A stretch of 49,714 nucleotides of DNA from CAMTUH01 sp947084935 (GTDB lineage: Bacteria; Pseudomonadota; Gammaproteobacteria; Coxiellales; Coxiellaceae). A program made the position numbers and the translations under genes. Of the stretch, positions 15,901 through 22,415 are shown piece by piece (position 1 is the stretch's first letter; the number at the start of each line of letters is the position of its first letter). Location: the NCBI GenBank assembly GCA_947084935.1, contig CAMTUH010000013.1:1-49714 (forward strand). The letters run 5' to 3'. The notes under the pieces were generated by a model, which saw nothing but the letters and a program-made list of their open reading frames with translations, did no database searches and was not told where the DNA came from.

Positions 15901-16752
15901 TCACTTCCCGATCAGCGGGATAAATTGGCTGTAGTCAAGGACGTTGACTGCAGTGTCGCCATTGAGGTCCGCCGGATCTCCGGCGCTGACCCGCTTACCA
16001 ATCTTGCCCACCAACGCGCTGAGATCAATTGAGTTCACCACCCCATCCGACTTGCCGCCAACTCCAGTAATGTCACCCTTTTTGCGCGATGGGGGAGGTG
16101 TAGGCCCGCCAGCTGGCGGAGGGGTCGGGGTGAGTCCCGGTGTGGGCGCGGGTGATGCTGAGATAGTTGCACCTGAATCGGTTGCCTGCCGGATTACTGT
16201 GCCAACAGTGACAACATAATTCTCGACCTTTTTGAGTAGATCTCTGTCGTGGTTATCCGGGTCGATGACATTGGTGTCATCAAGCGCATCTTCTCTGAAC
16301 TCAAAGCGGATGGTTCCTATTCCTTGGGCAAGGTACGTAACGTTGAGCGTTGCTACCTCTGCCACTCGCGGCGGTTGCCCGCTTATGTCCGTTTTTCCAG
16401 CTTCAATCGTCACCGTTGCGCTGGCGGTACTTATGATGGGAGTAAACAGGCTACTGAAGTCTGTACCTGCCTTAACCGAGTCAACCCGGAGAGTGTCTTT
16501 TGAGTAGTGCAGCCTAACTTGCACCGAGTCGACCTTCACGCCACCGGTATTCAGCCGTAGAATCACGACGCCGGTGGTGCCGGGCTCCTGTTTGGAAACA
16601 CCGCTCAAGGAGAGTGTTACATCAGCCTCACCGGCTTTTGTTTTGGTGGACTGCGGTCGCAGAACCAGGAAAGAAGTTCCGAGCACCGAAAGGGCAAAAA
16701 GAAACAGAGGTATAAGGTATAGCAACACGTTACGCTTTTGGGAGTTGCTCAT
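15901..16752 (-). CDS. anchored cohesin-like domain plus dockerin protein
   Basis: A 283-aa extracytoplasmic protein. N-terminal TM/signal segment (LLYLIPLFLFALSVLGTSFLV), a cohesin/CARDB-like beta-sandwich at about 40-190 (VTLSLSGVSKQEPGTTGVVILR, VQVRLHYSKDTLRV), a Pro/Thr-rich linker, and a C-terminal dockerin-like pair of calcium loops (GVVNSIDLSAL, PADLNGDTAVNVLDYS). The first loop is degenerate. ATG 16752 is chosen because the promoter ends 8 nt before it; the longer frame to 16782 starts inside the promoter. Probably a surface assembly factor. Confidence 0.85.
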   Translation of the reverse strand: MSNSQKRNVLLYLIPLFLFALSVLGTSFLVLRPQSTKTKAGEADVTLSLSGVSKQEPGTTGVVILRLNTGGVKVDSVQVRLHYSKDTLRVDSVKAGTDFSSLFTPIISTASATVTIEAGKTDISGQPPRVAEVATLNVTYLAQGIGTIRFEFREDALDDTNVIDPDNHDRDLLKKVENYVVTVGTVIRQATDSGATISASPAPTPGLTPTPPPAGGPTPPPSRKKGDITGVGGKSDGVVNSIDLSALVGKIGKRVSAGDPADLNGDTAVNVLDYSQFIPLIGK

Positions 16753-16760
16753 TACTTCCC

Positions 16761-16789
16761 ATTGTGGTAAAGCCAGCTGCACTTGTCAA
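16761..16789 (-). promoter_or_regulatory. leaderless promoter of cohesin/dockerin gene
   Basis: Minus-strand TTGACA, a 17-bp spacer and CACAAT, eight bases before the ATG at 16752. Confidence 0.6.
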
Positions 16790-16796
16790 GATGGCT

Positions 16797-17399
16797 CTAG
16801 AAGGCACTCCGGTACGTTTGAGCGATGAGGCGGGCTGCCTGTTCAACATCGGTGCGGTCAGTATTGATGATGAGGTCATAATGCCAGGGATAATCGATAT
16901 TGCGGTCAAATACACTGCGGATGAACACTTTTCGCTCCCTGTCCCATTCCTTTAGTTTGGTCTCGGCGCCCTTTTTATCCATGTGTTCATACTTCACCAT
17001 GCGCTCCATTCGAACTGGAAGGCTGGCAATAATACGGACTCGATAAGCCCAAGGGAGGATAAAATTACCACCACGCCCGACGATAACGGCGTTGCCGTGC
17101 TTGCCAATGGAGAGTACGGCACGCACCAGATGACGGTAGAAGGTGGATGTCTCCATGACCTCCATACCTAGAATACTGCGGGTCAGTACCTCAAAAAAGT
17201 CAACCTCTCGCTCGTCGATGGGCTCGATGAGCTCCCTTCTCACTCGGGCGACCCTGGCCACTTCATCTAAGATTTCCTTGTCCCAGATTTTCCAGGAGCG
17301 GCCCAGTAGTTTCTGCAAAGCTCTGGCAACCAGCAGACCCCCGGATCCGCTCTGGCGGGAAATCGTGATGACCGGTTTATGTTTGATGTCTTCGTCCAT
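16797..17399 (-). CDS. cytidylate-kinase-like P-loop protein
   Basis: A 200-aa P-loop kinase of the cytidylate-kinase-like family. ITISRQSGSGG is its modified Walker A, VIVGRGGNFILP the second conserved block, then a basic lid (DRERKVFIRSVFDRNIDYPWHYDL) and the terminal NTDRTDVEQAARLI. Members resemble CMP kinase but their substrates are mostly unproven. ATG 17399 is preferred to 17414 because the -10 hexamer covers the latter. A related protein is at 46591-47187. Confidence 0.8.
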   Translation of the reverse strand: MDEDIKHKPVITISRQSGSGGLLVARALQKLLGRSWKIWDKEILDEVARVARVRRELIEPIDEREVDFFEVLTRSILGMEVMETSTFYRHLVRAVLSIGKHGNAVIVGRGGNFILPWAYRVRIIASLPVRMERMVKYEHMDKKGAETKLKEWDRERKVFIRSVFDRNIDYPWHYDLIINTDRTDVEQAARLIAQTYRSAF

Positions 17400-17409
17400 T
17401 ACATCTTTA

Positions 17410-17439
17410 TTCATACCGTGTTTATCCGAAGGATGTCAA
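17410..17439 (-). promoter_or_regulatory. promoter of the cytidylate-kinase-like gene
   Basis: Minus-strand TTGACA, an 18-bp spacer and TATGAA; the hexamer overlaps the upstream ATG at 17414, favouring the start at 17399. Confidence 0.5.
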
Positions 17440-17528
17440 CTGGTGGAGCTTACAGGGACGAGACGAGCGCGGTTTTATCGAAAAATATGAGTTACCATGT
17501 GGGAACTTGTTATGTTCGGATAGAGCGA

Positions 17529-17557
17529 TTGACAGATCGTAATACAAAAGATAAAAT
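17529..17557 (+). promoter_or_regulatory. leaderless promoter of AbrB-PIN pair
   Basis: TTGACA 17529-17534, a 17-bp spacer, TAAAAT 17552-17557, then ATG at 17564 after six bases. One of the clearest promoters here. Confidence 0.75.
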
Positions 17558-17563
17558 AGTAAT

Positions 17564-17809
17564 ATGATTGGGTATTCTGTAGTAAACACAAAGGGCCAGG
17601 TTACTATTCCAGCTCATATTAGAAAGAGCCTTGGGGTTGCACCGGGCAATACGGTGGTGGTCTCAAGGACGGCTGACTCTATTGTTGTCCAACCAGTACC
17701 AGATATTTTTCTCTTGAGGGGAAGTGTGAAGCCACGATCTCGGCCAGAACAATTCAAGAAGATGAGACGGCAGTTTAAGAGATACCTCGGGTCGCGAAAA
17801 ACGAAGTGA
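17564..17809 (+). CDS. AbrB/SpoVT-type antitoxin
   Basis: An 81-aa swapped-hairpin DNA-binding protein: VVNTKGQVTIPAHIRKSLGV then PGNTVVVSRTADSIVVQPV, the standard AbrB/MazE-like fold. A basic tail (RRQFKRYLGSRKTK) probably contacts the toxin. It overlaps the PIN gene by 4 nt and is leaderless. It should bind its own promoter together with the toxin. Confidence 0.9.
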   Translation: MIGYSVVNTKGQVTIPAHIRKSLGVAPGNTVVVSRTADSIVVQPVPDIFLLRGSVKPRSRPEQFKKMRRQFKRYLGSRKTK

Positions 17810-18210
17810 AAACGTTAGTAGTAGATACCAATGTCCTTTTGCGCTTTTTGACGTTCGATGTTCCTGATCAGGCGAGACGAGTCGAAGACAGATTAAGAGA
17901 AGCACAGAGAGGTGAGATTGAACTACTCATCTTTCCAATCACCATAATAGAGCTACTCTTTCACTTAGAGAATTGGTACAAATACCCAAAGCAAGATGCC
18001 TGCAAAAAGATAGAAGTACTGCTCTTTCCAGAGTGGATGAAGGTAGAGGAGAAGGGTGCGGTGGTGGAGGCCATCGATTTGTATAAGCAGAAGAATATAG
18101 ATTTTGTTGATCTCTTGCTGTGGAGTTTTGCTACCACTGCGGAATGCGGGATTCTCTCTTTTGATAAAGACTTTGATAAATTGACTCCAAAGATTCGAGT
18201 AGAGCCCTAG
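17806..18210 (+). CDS. PIN-domain toxin
   Basis: A 134-aa PIN ribonuclease with an intact acidic set: D7 in VVDTNVLLRFL, E49 in ITIIELLFHLE, D99/D102 in DFVDLLLW and D120/D122 in LSFDKDFDKL. GTG 17806 overlaps the antitoxin TGA. It differs from the 10364-10759 toxin in subgroup and partner, so this is a separate module rather than a duplication. Confidence 0.9.
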   Translation: MKTLVVDTNVLLRFLTFDVPDQARRVEDRLREAQRGEIELLIFPITIIELLFHLENWYKYPKQDACKKIEVLLFPEWMKVEEKGAVVEAIDLYKQKNIDFVDLLLWSFATTAECGILSFDKDFDKLTPKIRVEP

Positions 18211-18225
18211 TTAAATAAGGGTGCC

Positions 18226-18299
18226 TGGCAGGGGCGACAGGATTCGAACCCGTAGTCGCGGTTTTGGAGACCGCTGGTTTGCCATTAACCGACGCCCCT
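18226..18299 (-). tRNA. tRNA-Trp (CCA)
   Basis: A 74-nt cloverleaf on the minus strand. Acceptor AGGGGCG pairs with CGCCCCT; the anticodon stem GCGGT/ACCGC encloses CTCCAAA with anticodon CCA; the T arm contains GGTTCGAATCC. The 3' CCA is encoded. It lies just downstream of the TrpR-like gene on the same strand. Confidence 0.95.
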
Positions 18300-18312
18300 A
18301 ATATCCTGTCTT

Positions 18313-18321
18313 ATTATACCA
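18313..18321 (-). promoter_or_regulatory. tRNA-Trp promoter (extended -10)
   Basis: Minus-strand TGG then TATAAT, 13 bases before the tRNA 5' end. The -35 position (about 18336-18341) reads AAGAAA, a poor match. The operator palindrome begins right next to it. Confidence 0.65.
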
Positions 18322-18332
18322 AAAACTCCAGA

Positions 18333-18773
18333 TTATTTCTTCGTGTTCAATATATCAGTATATTGAACACCAGCTGGGAGCTTACCGGGAAGTCGACCTC
18401 CAGACGCAGAACCGAGGTAGTGAGCAAGCTCAAGGAGTATGTTTTTCAACTGAGTATCCCCGTGTTTTTTTGCCACTATCTTAAGGATCAATGCAAACTC
18501 TTCCTGATGAGCGCCTATGAGCAGCTCCATTTTCTGGATGGTAAAGCGAGTTACTTTGAGAAGGTCATCAATCGTGGTATCGGCGATTCCGCTTTGTAAT
18601 AACACAGCGATACCGATTCGCTTCGCGATCATGAGTCGCTCGGTGTCAGTCATGAGTGCAGGGAGAATTTTTCTAAGGTCTGTGGGAGAAGAGTGCGACA
18701 GGATATACCCGAGAGCATCAAACAGCTCTTCCTCAACTTTCTTGTCTAACTTCCTTTTGGATATATGTGGCAT
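18333..18773 (-). CDS. TrpR/YerC-like transcriptional regulator
   Basis: A 146-aa protein with a central TrpR-superfamily HTH: a helix pair TDTERLMIAKRIGIAVLLQ, then SGIADTTIDDLLKVTRFTIQKMELLI, matching the E..xiaxR..ia..Ll..G....I...l.vs..TI pattern. The N-terminus is basic and charged, the C-terminal ~40 residues are extra. Its promoter TATACT lies within a 26-bp palindrome repeated exactly at its own 3' end, next to the tRNA-Trp promoter. Autorepression is likely. Whether it senses tryptophan cannot be read from the sequence. Confidence 0.8.
   Translation of the reverse strand: MPHISKRKLDKKVEEELFDALGYILSHSSPTDLRKILPALMTDTERLMIAKRIGIAVLLQSGIADTTIDDLLKVTRFTIQKMELLIGAHQEEFALILKIVAKKHGDTQLKNILLELAHYLGSASGGRLPGKLPAGVQYTDILNTKK
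18344..18369. promoter_or_regulatory. operator palindrome copy A
   Basis: TGTTCAATATA and TATATTGAACA are perfect inverted arms around TCAG. This copy overlaps the last codons of the TrpR-like gene (YTDILNT) and ends about three bases upstream of the tRNA-Trp -35 position. The centre is near -50 of the tRNA-Trp start. Confidence 0.75.
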
Positions 18774-18774
18774 A

Positions 18775-18800
18775 TGTTCAATATATCAGTATATTGAACA
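18775..18800. promoter_or_regulatory. operator palindrome copy B
   Basis: Identical in all 26 bases and in orientation to copy A. It begins two bases upstream of the TrpR-like start codon and covers the -10 box and start site of that gene, as expected for autorepression. Confidence 0.8.
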
Positions 18801-18815
18801 TAACACGATTGTCAA
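18788..18815 (-). promoter_or_regulatory. promoter of the TrpR-like gene
   Basis: Minus-strand TTGACA, a 16-bp spacer and TATACT. The -10 lies inside operator copy B. Confidence 0.65.
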
Positions 18816-18889
18816 GGGTTTGTTGACAAAAATTTAGGAGTATTTGAAATTCGGTACCGAAATTAAGAGCAGTCGCAGTACGAAGATGT

Positions 18890-19060
18890 TTATTTAAGCT
18901 TTGTCTCTTTGTGCTCGGTAGTTTTACGGCAGCGGGCACAAAATTTACGCAGGGCAAGCGGCTCCTTTGTTTTGGCCGTGTTTTTCTCGGTCGTGTAGTT
19001 GCGTTCCTTGCAGACGGAGCAGACGAGCGCTATGAATTGCCGTGTTCCTTTTTTTGCCAT
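18890..19060 (-). CDS. rpmG: 50S ribosomal protein L33
   Basis: A 56-aa protein. It begins MAKKGTRQFIALVCSVC and has two CxxC pairs (CSVC and CARC), so it is the zinc-binding form, with the usual YTTEKN and LALRKFC blocks and a basic tail. It stands alone, divergent from the cupredoxin gene, as is common for rpmG. Promoter TTGCCA, 17 bp, TATAGT lies at 19077-19105, giving a leader of about ten bases without a ribosome site. Confidence 0.95.
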   Translation of the reverse strand: MAKKGTRQFIALVCSVCKERNYTTEKNTAKTKEPLALRKFCARCRKTTEHKETKLK

Positions 19061-19076
19061 AATTTAGTTACTGTGT

Positions 19077-19105
19077 ACTATACGCGAAGGCGCATTTCTT
19101 GGCAA
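19077..19105 (-). promoter_or_regulatory. rpmG promoter
   Basis: Minus-strand TTGCCA, 17-bp spacer, TATAGT. Confidence 0.6.
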
Positions 19106-19162
19106 GAGCATACTCTCTGCGACTTGATGTCGCACAATATATTTTTATGATTGACCACGTGC

Positions 19163-19191
19163 TTGACAACGTGGTGAAGTCGCACTAGGCT
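19163..19191 (+). promoter_or_regulatory. promoter of the cupredoxin gene
   Basis: TTGACA 19163-19168, 17-bp spacer, TAGGCT 19186-19191. The predicted start is about four bases before ATG 19202. A second hexamer, TATAGA, overlaps the end. Confidence 0.6.
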
Positions 19192-19201
19192 ATAGAGTGA
19201 A

Positions 19202-19636
19202 ATGAATCGCAGTCTTGTGTACGGAGTGCTCGTGGCAGTTTTGGTTGTTAGTTTAGTGCTGTTTGTGCTGACGCGATCGGGTACGCAGCGGAGCGTACCG
19301 CAATCGATCCCCATTGTACCGGCAATCACTACCCCCTCCCCCGAAGCTACTTCTGCAGCAGCGGAGGATGTTGCTACCGTATTTCTTGACAGCGGCAATT
19401 ATTACTTCAAGCCCAACACGCTGCGACTAAAGAAAAACCAAAAGGTTACTGTACGATTTACGAATACTGGCATCCATACGTTTATGGTGGACGAGCTGGG
19501 TATCAATGAACCCCTTCGTGGTGCGAGTGGAACATTCTCTTTTACACCCACGAGAGTGGGCACCTTTCCGTTTTACTGCGCGGTCCCCGGGCATCGGGAG
19601 CGCGGCCAAATTGGGACGCTCGTGGTTGAAGAGTAA
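19202..19636 (+). CDS. membrane-anchored cupredoxin
   Basis: A 144-aa single-domain cupredoxin behind an N-terminal TM anchor (VYGVLVAVLVVSLVLFVL) and a Pro/Ala linker. Type 1 copper ligands can be read as H92 (TGIHTF), C126 and H131 (YCAVPGHRERGQIG). The axial Met expected four to five residues later is Gln136. Glutamine is an accepted axial ligand in stellacyanins and lowers the potential. No partner redox enzyme is encoded nearby, so the electron donor and acceptor are unknown. Confidence 0.85.
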   Translation: MNRSLVYGVLVAVLVVSLVLFVLTRSGTQRSVPQSIPIVPAITTPSPEATSAAAEDVATVFLDSGNYYFKPNTLRLKKNQKVTVRFTNTGIHTFMVDELGINEPLRGASGTFSFTPTRVGTFPFYCAVPGHRERGQIGTLVVEE

Positions 19637-19643
19637 GAAAGTT

Positions 19644-19718
19644 TGGAGCCGACAGCGGGAATCGAACCCGCGGCCTAGTTCTTACCAAGAACTCGCTCTG
19701 CCACTGAGCCATGTCGGC
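19644..19718 (-). tRNA. tRNA-Thr (GGT)
   Basis: A 75-nt cloverleaf. Acceptor GCCGACA/TGTCGGC, anticodon stem AGTTC/GAACT with loop TTGGTAA (anticodon GGT), T arm GCGGGTTCGATTCCCGC. The 3' CCA is encoded. It follows the NlpC/P60 gene on the same strand. Confidence 0.95.
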
Positions 19719-19732
19719 ACGGTGGATATATT

Positions 19733-20245
19733 CTATCGTCTCGCTACTGGGAGCGCAAGGATGTCGGGGACACTTCCGACCAGATAGTATACCCCAGGTT
19801 GCCTCAAAGGCGGTCGATTAGCCAAAAAACCGATCAGGTCTTCCATTACAACGGCACAATGGCTAGCACTAGCATGAATGATTCTGCCGTGACCGTCTGC
19901 TATTCCGCAATGAAACCGAGCAAAAACGATGTCACCAGCCTGTGGTACGACCAGTCGTGCCCGCTCCCCCAGCGCTGTGAGCAACCCAGCAGTGTGTAGT
20001 GGAGTGAAATTTACACCGCAGGCGGCAAAGTAGACGCTGCGCACAAATCCTGAACAGTCAGTGCCGCGGTATCGTTCTGCTTGTATGCCATGGCTATACG
20101 GTTTTTCGTTTGGGCTATGATCATGGAAGCGATATGGCCAGCCTATACATTCTACTGCGGCTGCTACGAGTGCACGGCGGTGCTGTGCAAGCTCTTCCTC
20201 ATATGCTAGATCAAGCTGGAGCGCGGTGCGTTCGAGTGCTGTCAT
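19733..20245 (-). CDS. NlpC/P60-type cysteine peptidase
   Basis: A 170-aa enzyme expected to cut peptide bonds in peptidoglycan. GTDCSGFVRSVYFAACGV supplies the nucleophile C64, and the later PQAGDIVFARFHCGIADGHG and RIIHASAS give H112 and H124. Length suits a lone catalytic domain; no clear signal peptide is visible, so export or a cytoplasmic substrate is open. ATG 20245 is used because the longer frame runs through the tRNA-Tyr gene. It lies between two tRNA genes and may share their transcript. Confidence 0.8.
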   Translation of the reverse strand: MTALERTALQLDLAYEEELAQHRRALVAAAVECIGWPYRFHDHSPNEKPYSHGIQAERYRGTDCSGFVRSVYFAACGVNFTPLHTAGLLTALGERARLVVPQAGDIVFARFHCGIADGHGRIIHASASHCAVVMEDLIGFLANRPPLRQPGVYYLVGSVPDILALPVARR

Positions 20246-20276
20246 CTTGAGCGCAGGCAGAGACTCGCTAAAGCTG

Positions 20277-20359
20277 TGCTGAGGGAGGGATTCGAACCCC
20301 CGTAGCCATAAGGCGCCTGTTCTACAGACAGGTGCGATTGCCCGCTCCGCCACCTCAGC
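20277..20359 (-). tRNA. tRNA-Tyr (GTA)
   Basis: An 83-nt class II tRNA with a long variable arm. Acceptor GCTGAGG/CCTCAGC, anticodon stem CCTGT/ACAGG with loop CTGTAGA (anticodon GTA), T arm GGGGGTTCGAATCCCTC. The 3' CCA is not encoded (the next bases read ACAG). Confidence 0.94.
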
Positions 20360-20367
20360 ATACCTCT

Positions 20368-20396
20368 ATTTTACCAGGGTTAACGCTATTCTACAA
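20368..20396 (-). promoter_or_regulatory. tRNA-Tyr promoter
   Basis: Minus-strand TTGTAG, a 17-bp spacer ending in TGG, and TAAAAT, nine bases before the tRNA. It is back-to-back with the promoter at 20401-20430. Confidence 0.65.
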
Positions 20397-20400
20397 CGGC

Positions 20401-20430
20401 TTGGATAAAATTCGGGTTATTTGGTAGAAT
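20401..20430 (+). promoter_or_regulatory. promoter of the 20442 gene
   Basis: TTGGAT, 18-bp spacer, TAGAAT. The predicted start is about five bases before ATG 20442 and lies after the TTG at 20421, so that upstream start is unlikely. Confidence 0.6.
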
Positions 20431-20441
20431 GTATGGTTGTT

Positions 20442-21356
20442 ATGGGTCCAGAAGGAAGCATACAACGCAGATTGGCAGTTCGGTACTGGCAAGCAGTTGA
20501 GGGGCTTGCCAACTGGGCAGCGCGGCCGGAAAGTCCTGAGGCAGAGCATGGGTCACCACGCCCACGTGGACGCCGATGGATGATACGTGGTAGTGTGATA
20601 GGAGGCGCTTTTCTTGTGGGTGGCACTGCCGTTGGGACGCTTATGCAACACTTTGAAGCTGGGCGTGACTGGACCGACCCGAATATCACACCAACTCCGA
20701 CCCTTAGGCCCCACGAACAGATCTTAGCCCTACCTCGTGCATTTCCCGGGAAGACCGAGTCGCAGATTCGCTGGGAGAGGTTGGGGCCGTTGGATGTCGT
20801 GGAACATTCAATGGTACTCATAATGAATGCCAGTAAGTATCTTCTACTCAGCTTTAATCGAGGGGCTCTTGATTCCTGGTACCGTCATACCCCGCTGGGG
20901 CTTGCAAGTACCGCTCGCATCCAGCGTTTTCTTGTGCTGAGTCCGATGGATGTGTATGATGAACGGACACGCGTGGAGGCACAAGCATACATCGAGTCTC
21001 TTGCGACGCAGTATGACTCTCGTGCTAGACAAGCAGGCGTCGATTACATGATTGGATATATCTCATTGCCTTATCTGTTCGGTAACTTGAAGATGGGATA
21101 TGGCGAATATCCCTTGCCGCACAAAGAGCGCGATCGCTTCCGACAAGATGTTACCCGGCACTTGAATCAGATGCTATTGTTGCGGCTTCAGTATTTCGTG
21201 GGTCCGGCTCCTCAACGTGTAGATATTGTGGAGCAAAAAATCATCCAGCAGGGGCTTGACTTTATAGACCGTGTACCCAATCCAATAGCTGATTTGCCCA
21301 TTCGGATAGATTTTATTGATCATGAGCTCCTGGCACGGAGCGTGCCGCAAGGATAA
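20442..21356 (+). CDS. anchored protein of unknown family (paralogue 1)
   Basis: A 304-aa protein paired with the product of 22416-23372. Both open with a short amphipathic segment (VRYWQAVEGLANWAARPE here), followed by a basic patch GRRWMIRG and one membrane helix (SVIGGAFLVGGTAVGTL), then a Pro-rich linker and a ~200-residue mainly helical domain. The topology suggests a small cytoplasmic N-terminus and an external domain. I know no matching family. ATG 20442 is preferred from the promoter. It converges on the coiled-coil gene with an 8-base gap. Confidence 0.75.
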   Translation: MGPEGSIQRRLAVRYWQAVEGLANWAARPESPEAEHGSPRPRGRRWMIRGSVIGGAFLVGGTAVGTLMQHFEAGRDWTDPNITPTPTLRPHEQILALPRAFPGKTESQIRWERLGPLDVVEHSMVLIMNASKYLLLSFNRGALDSWYRHTPLGLASTARIQRFLVLSPMDVYDERTRVEAQAYIESLATQYDSRARQAGVDYMIGYISLPYLFGNLKMGYGEYPLPHKERDRFRQDVTRHLNQMLLLRLQYFVGPAPQRVDIVEQKIIQQGLDFIDRVPNPIADLPIRIDFIDHELLARSVPQG

Positions 21357-21364
21357 CTTGGTAC

Positions 21365-22321
21365 CTACACCAGTTTAGGCATGATGGGTTCTTGGATAAC
21401 TTTCGGCCTGTGCGAATCTCCCTCCCAGCATTCCCGCAAGAAACGGTAGGAGATATAATCTATCCAATATACTATTTCCGTCCTAGTAAGATCGGTAATA
21501 CTAATTGGTTCTCCAGGCCGCTTTCGTTCCAAGCGTTGATATAGAGGTCGGGTCTGCGCACGCTTGGCAGTCTCCTTTTGGTGCAGTACTTCCACACAAA
21601 AATCAGGAAAGTACTTTCCGATAACGGTCGTATCCTCGGCGTGAGTTTCAGCAAAGGTATGCGCGGCTCGGATGGCGTTTTCAGGATACGCGAGCACATA
21701 TGCAGTTGTTATTTCCTGGTTGGGCGCGGCGGCCTGTTCCATCCGGACGTGGAGTTGGTGCGCTATGTTTGCCGGACGTCTCGCCAGCTGTTCTTGCCGT
21801 TGCCTCAGCTCGTCTCGTCTTTCTGTGTGCTGTCGTTCTACATCTGTCAGTTGCTTTGCAGCTTGTGCGGCTTCTGCACGAGCGTTCTCCAGGGTCGTGC
21901 TATTTGGCTCTGGTCCAGTCCCATAGAAACGTCTGAGCACTCTTCCGAGGATTCGTCGTCCAGCTTGTGGTGCAGCTAATTTATATCGAGCGCGCGCCTT
22001 TATGTGCTCAGGTGACTGTGCAATGGCCAGCTCGTGTTGCGCCGCAGCTACTGCCGCAAGTGCGGTTTCCTGGAGACTCGTTGCCTGCCGCAGGCGTTCC
22101 TCATTTCCTTTGAAATGTGCTTCCAGTGCTACTTCCTCTTCTTGGAGCTGTGCAAAGCCCCGTGTTGCCTGAGCCAACGGTACGTCAAATAAGGAACGCC
22201 ACTCCTCGTTTAAGGAGAGGGCAAACGTGCGAGCTCGCGCAAGCTCCGGATGTCCCGCAGTCTTGTCCTGCGTCAGAGCTACTTCCTGAAACCTCGCAAC
22301 TTCTCTTCTCTCGCTGACCAT
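21365..22321 (-). CDS. coiled-coil protein, unknown function
   Basis: A 318-aa soluble protein. Residues ~60-120 and ~150-205 have heptad-like, Ala/Glu/Gln/Arg-rich helices (FAQLQEEEVALEAHFKGNEE, QLTDVERQHTERRDELRQRQ), separated by a basic linker (GRRILGRVLRRFYGTGPEP). The C-terminal third is more globular (VIGKYFPDFCVEVLH, IVYWIDYISYRFLRECWEG). No TM helix. ATG 22321 lies six bases after TACAAT; the frame extends upstream but into the promoter. It sits between two paralogous anchored-protein genes, suggesting a shared task. Confidence 0.75.
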   Translation of the reverse strand: MVSERREVARFQEVALTQDKTAGHPELARARTFALSLNEEWRSLFDVPLAQATRGFAQLQEEEVALEAHFKGNEERLRQATSLQETALAAVAAAQHELAIAQSPEHIKARARYKLAAPQAGRRILGRVLRRFYGTGPEPNSTTLENARAEAAQAAKQLTDVERQHTERRDELRQRQEQLARRPANIAHQLHVRMEQAAAPNQEITTAYVLAYPENAIRAAHTFAETHAEDTTVIGKYFPDFCVEVLHQKETAKRAQTRPLYQRLERKRPGEPISITDLTRTEIVYWIDYISYRFLRECWEGDSHRPKVIQEPIMPKLV

Positions 22322-22327
22322 ACCGGT

Positions 22328-22357
22328 ATTGTATCCGATAGTGCGCTCCTTATGCAA
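22328..22357 (-). promoter_or_regulatory. leaderless promoter of the coiled-coil gene
   Basis: Minus-strand TTGCAT, 18-bp spacer, TACAAT, then six bases to ATG 22321. It diverges from the promoter of 22416. Confidence 0.65.
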
Positions 22358-22401
22358 GAATCGTGTGTAGGCGGAAGCTACGCTTCATCTTCGGGATTTT
22401 T

Positions 22402-22409
22402 GATATAAT
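22402..22409 (+). promoter_or_regulatory. extended -10 of the 22416 gene
   Basis: TGA then TATAAT, with ATG 22416 after six bases: leaderless. Confidence 0.65.
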
Positions 22410-22415
22410 AGTAGT

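Noticed and set aside
18344..18800. The twin palindromes as ends of a mobile element
   Set aside because: They are direct copies around a regulator gene, but no target duplication or transposase is present, and both positions fit promoters, so operators are the simpler reading.
20245..20353. N-terminal extension of the NlpC/P60 protein
   Set aside because: The extension is the antisense-free reading of the tRNA-Tyr gene itself.
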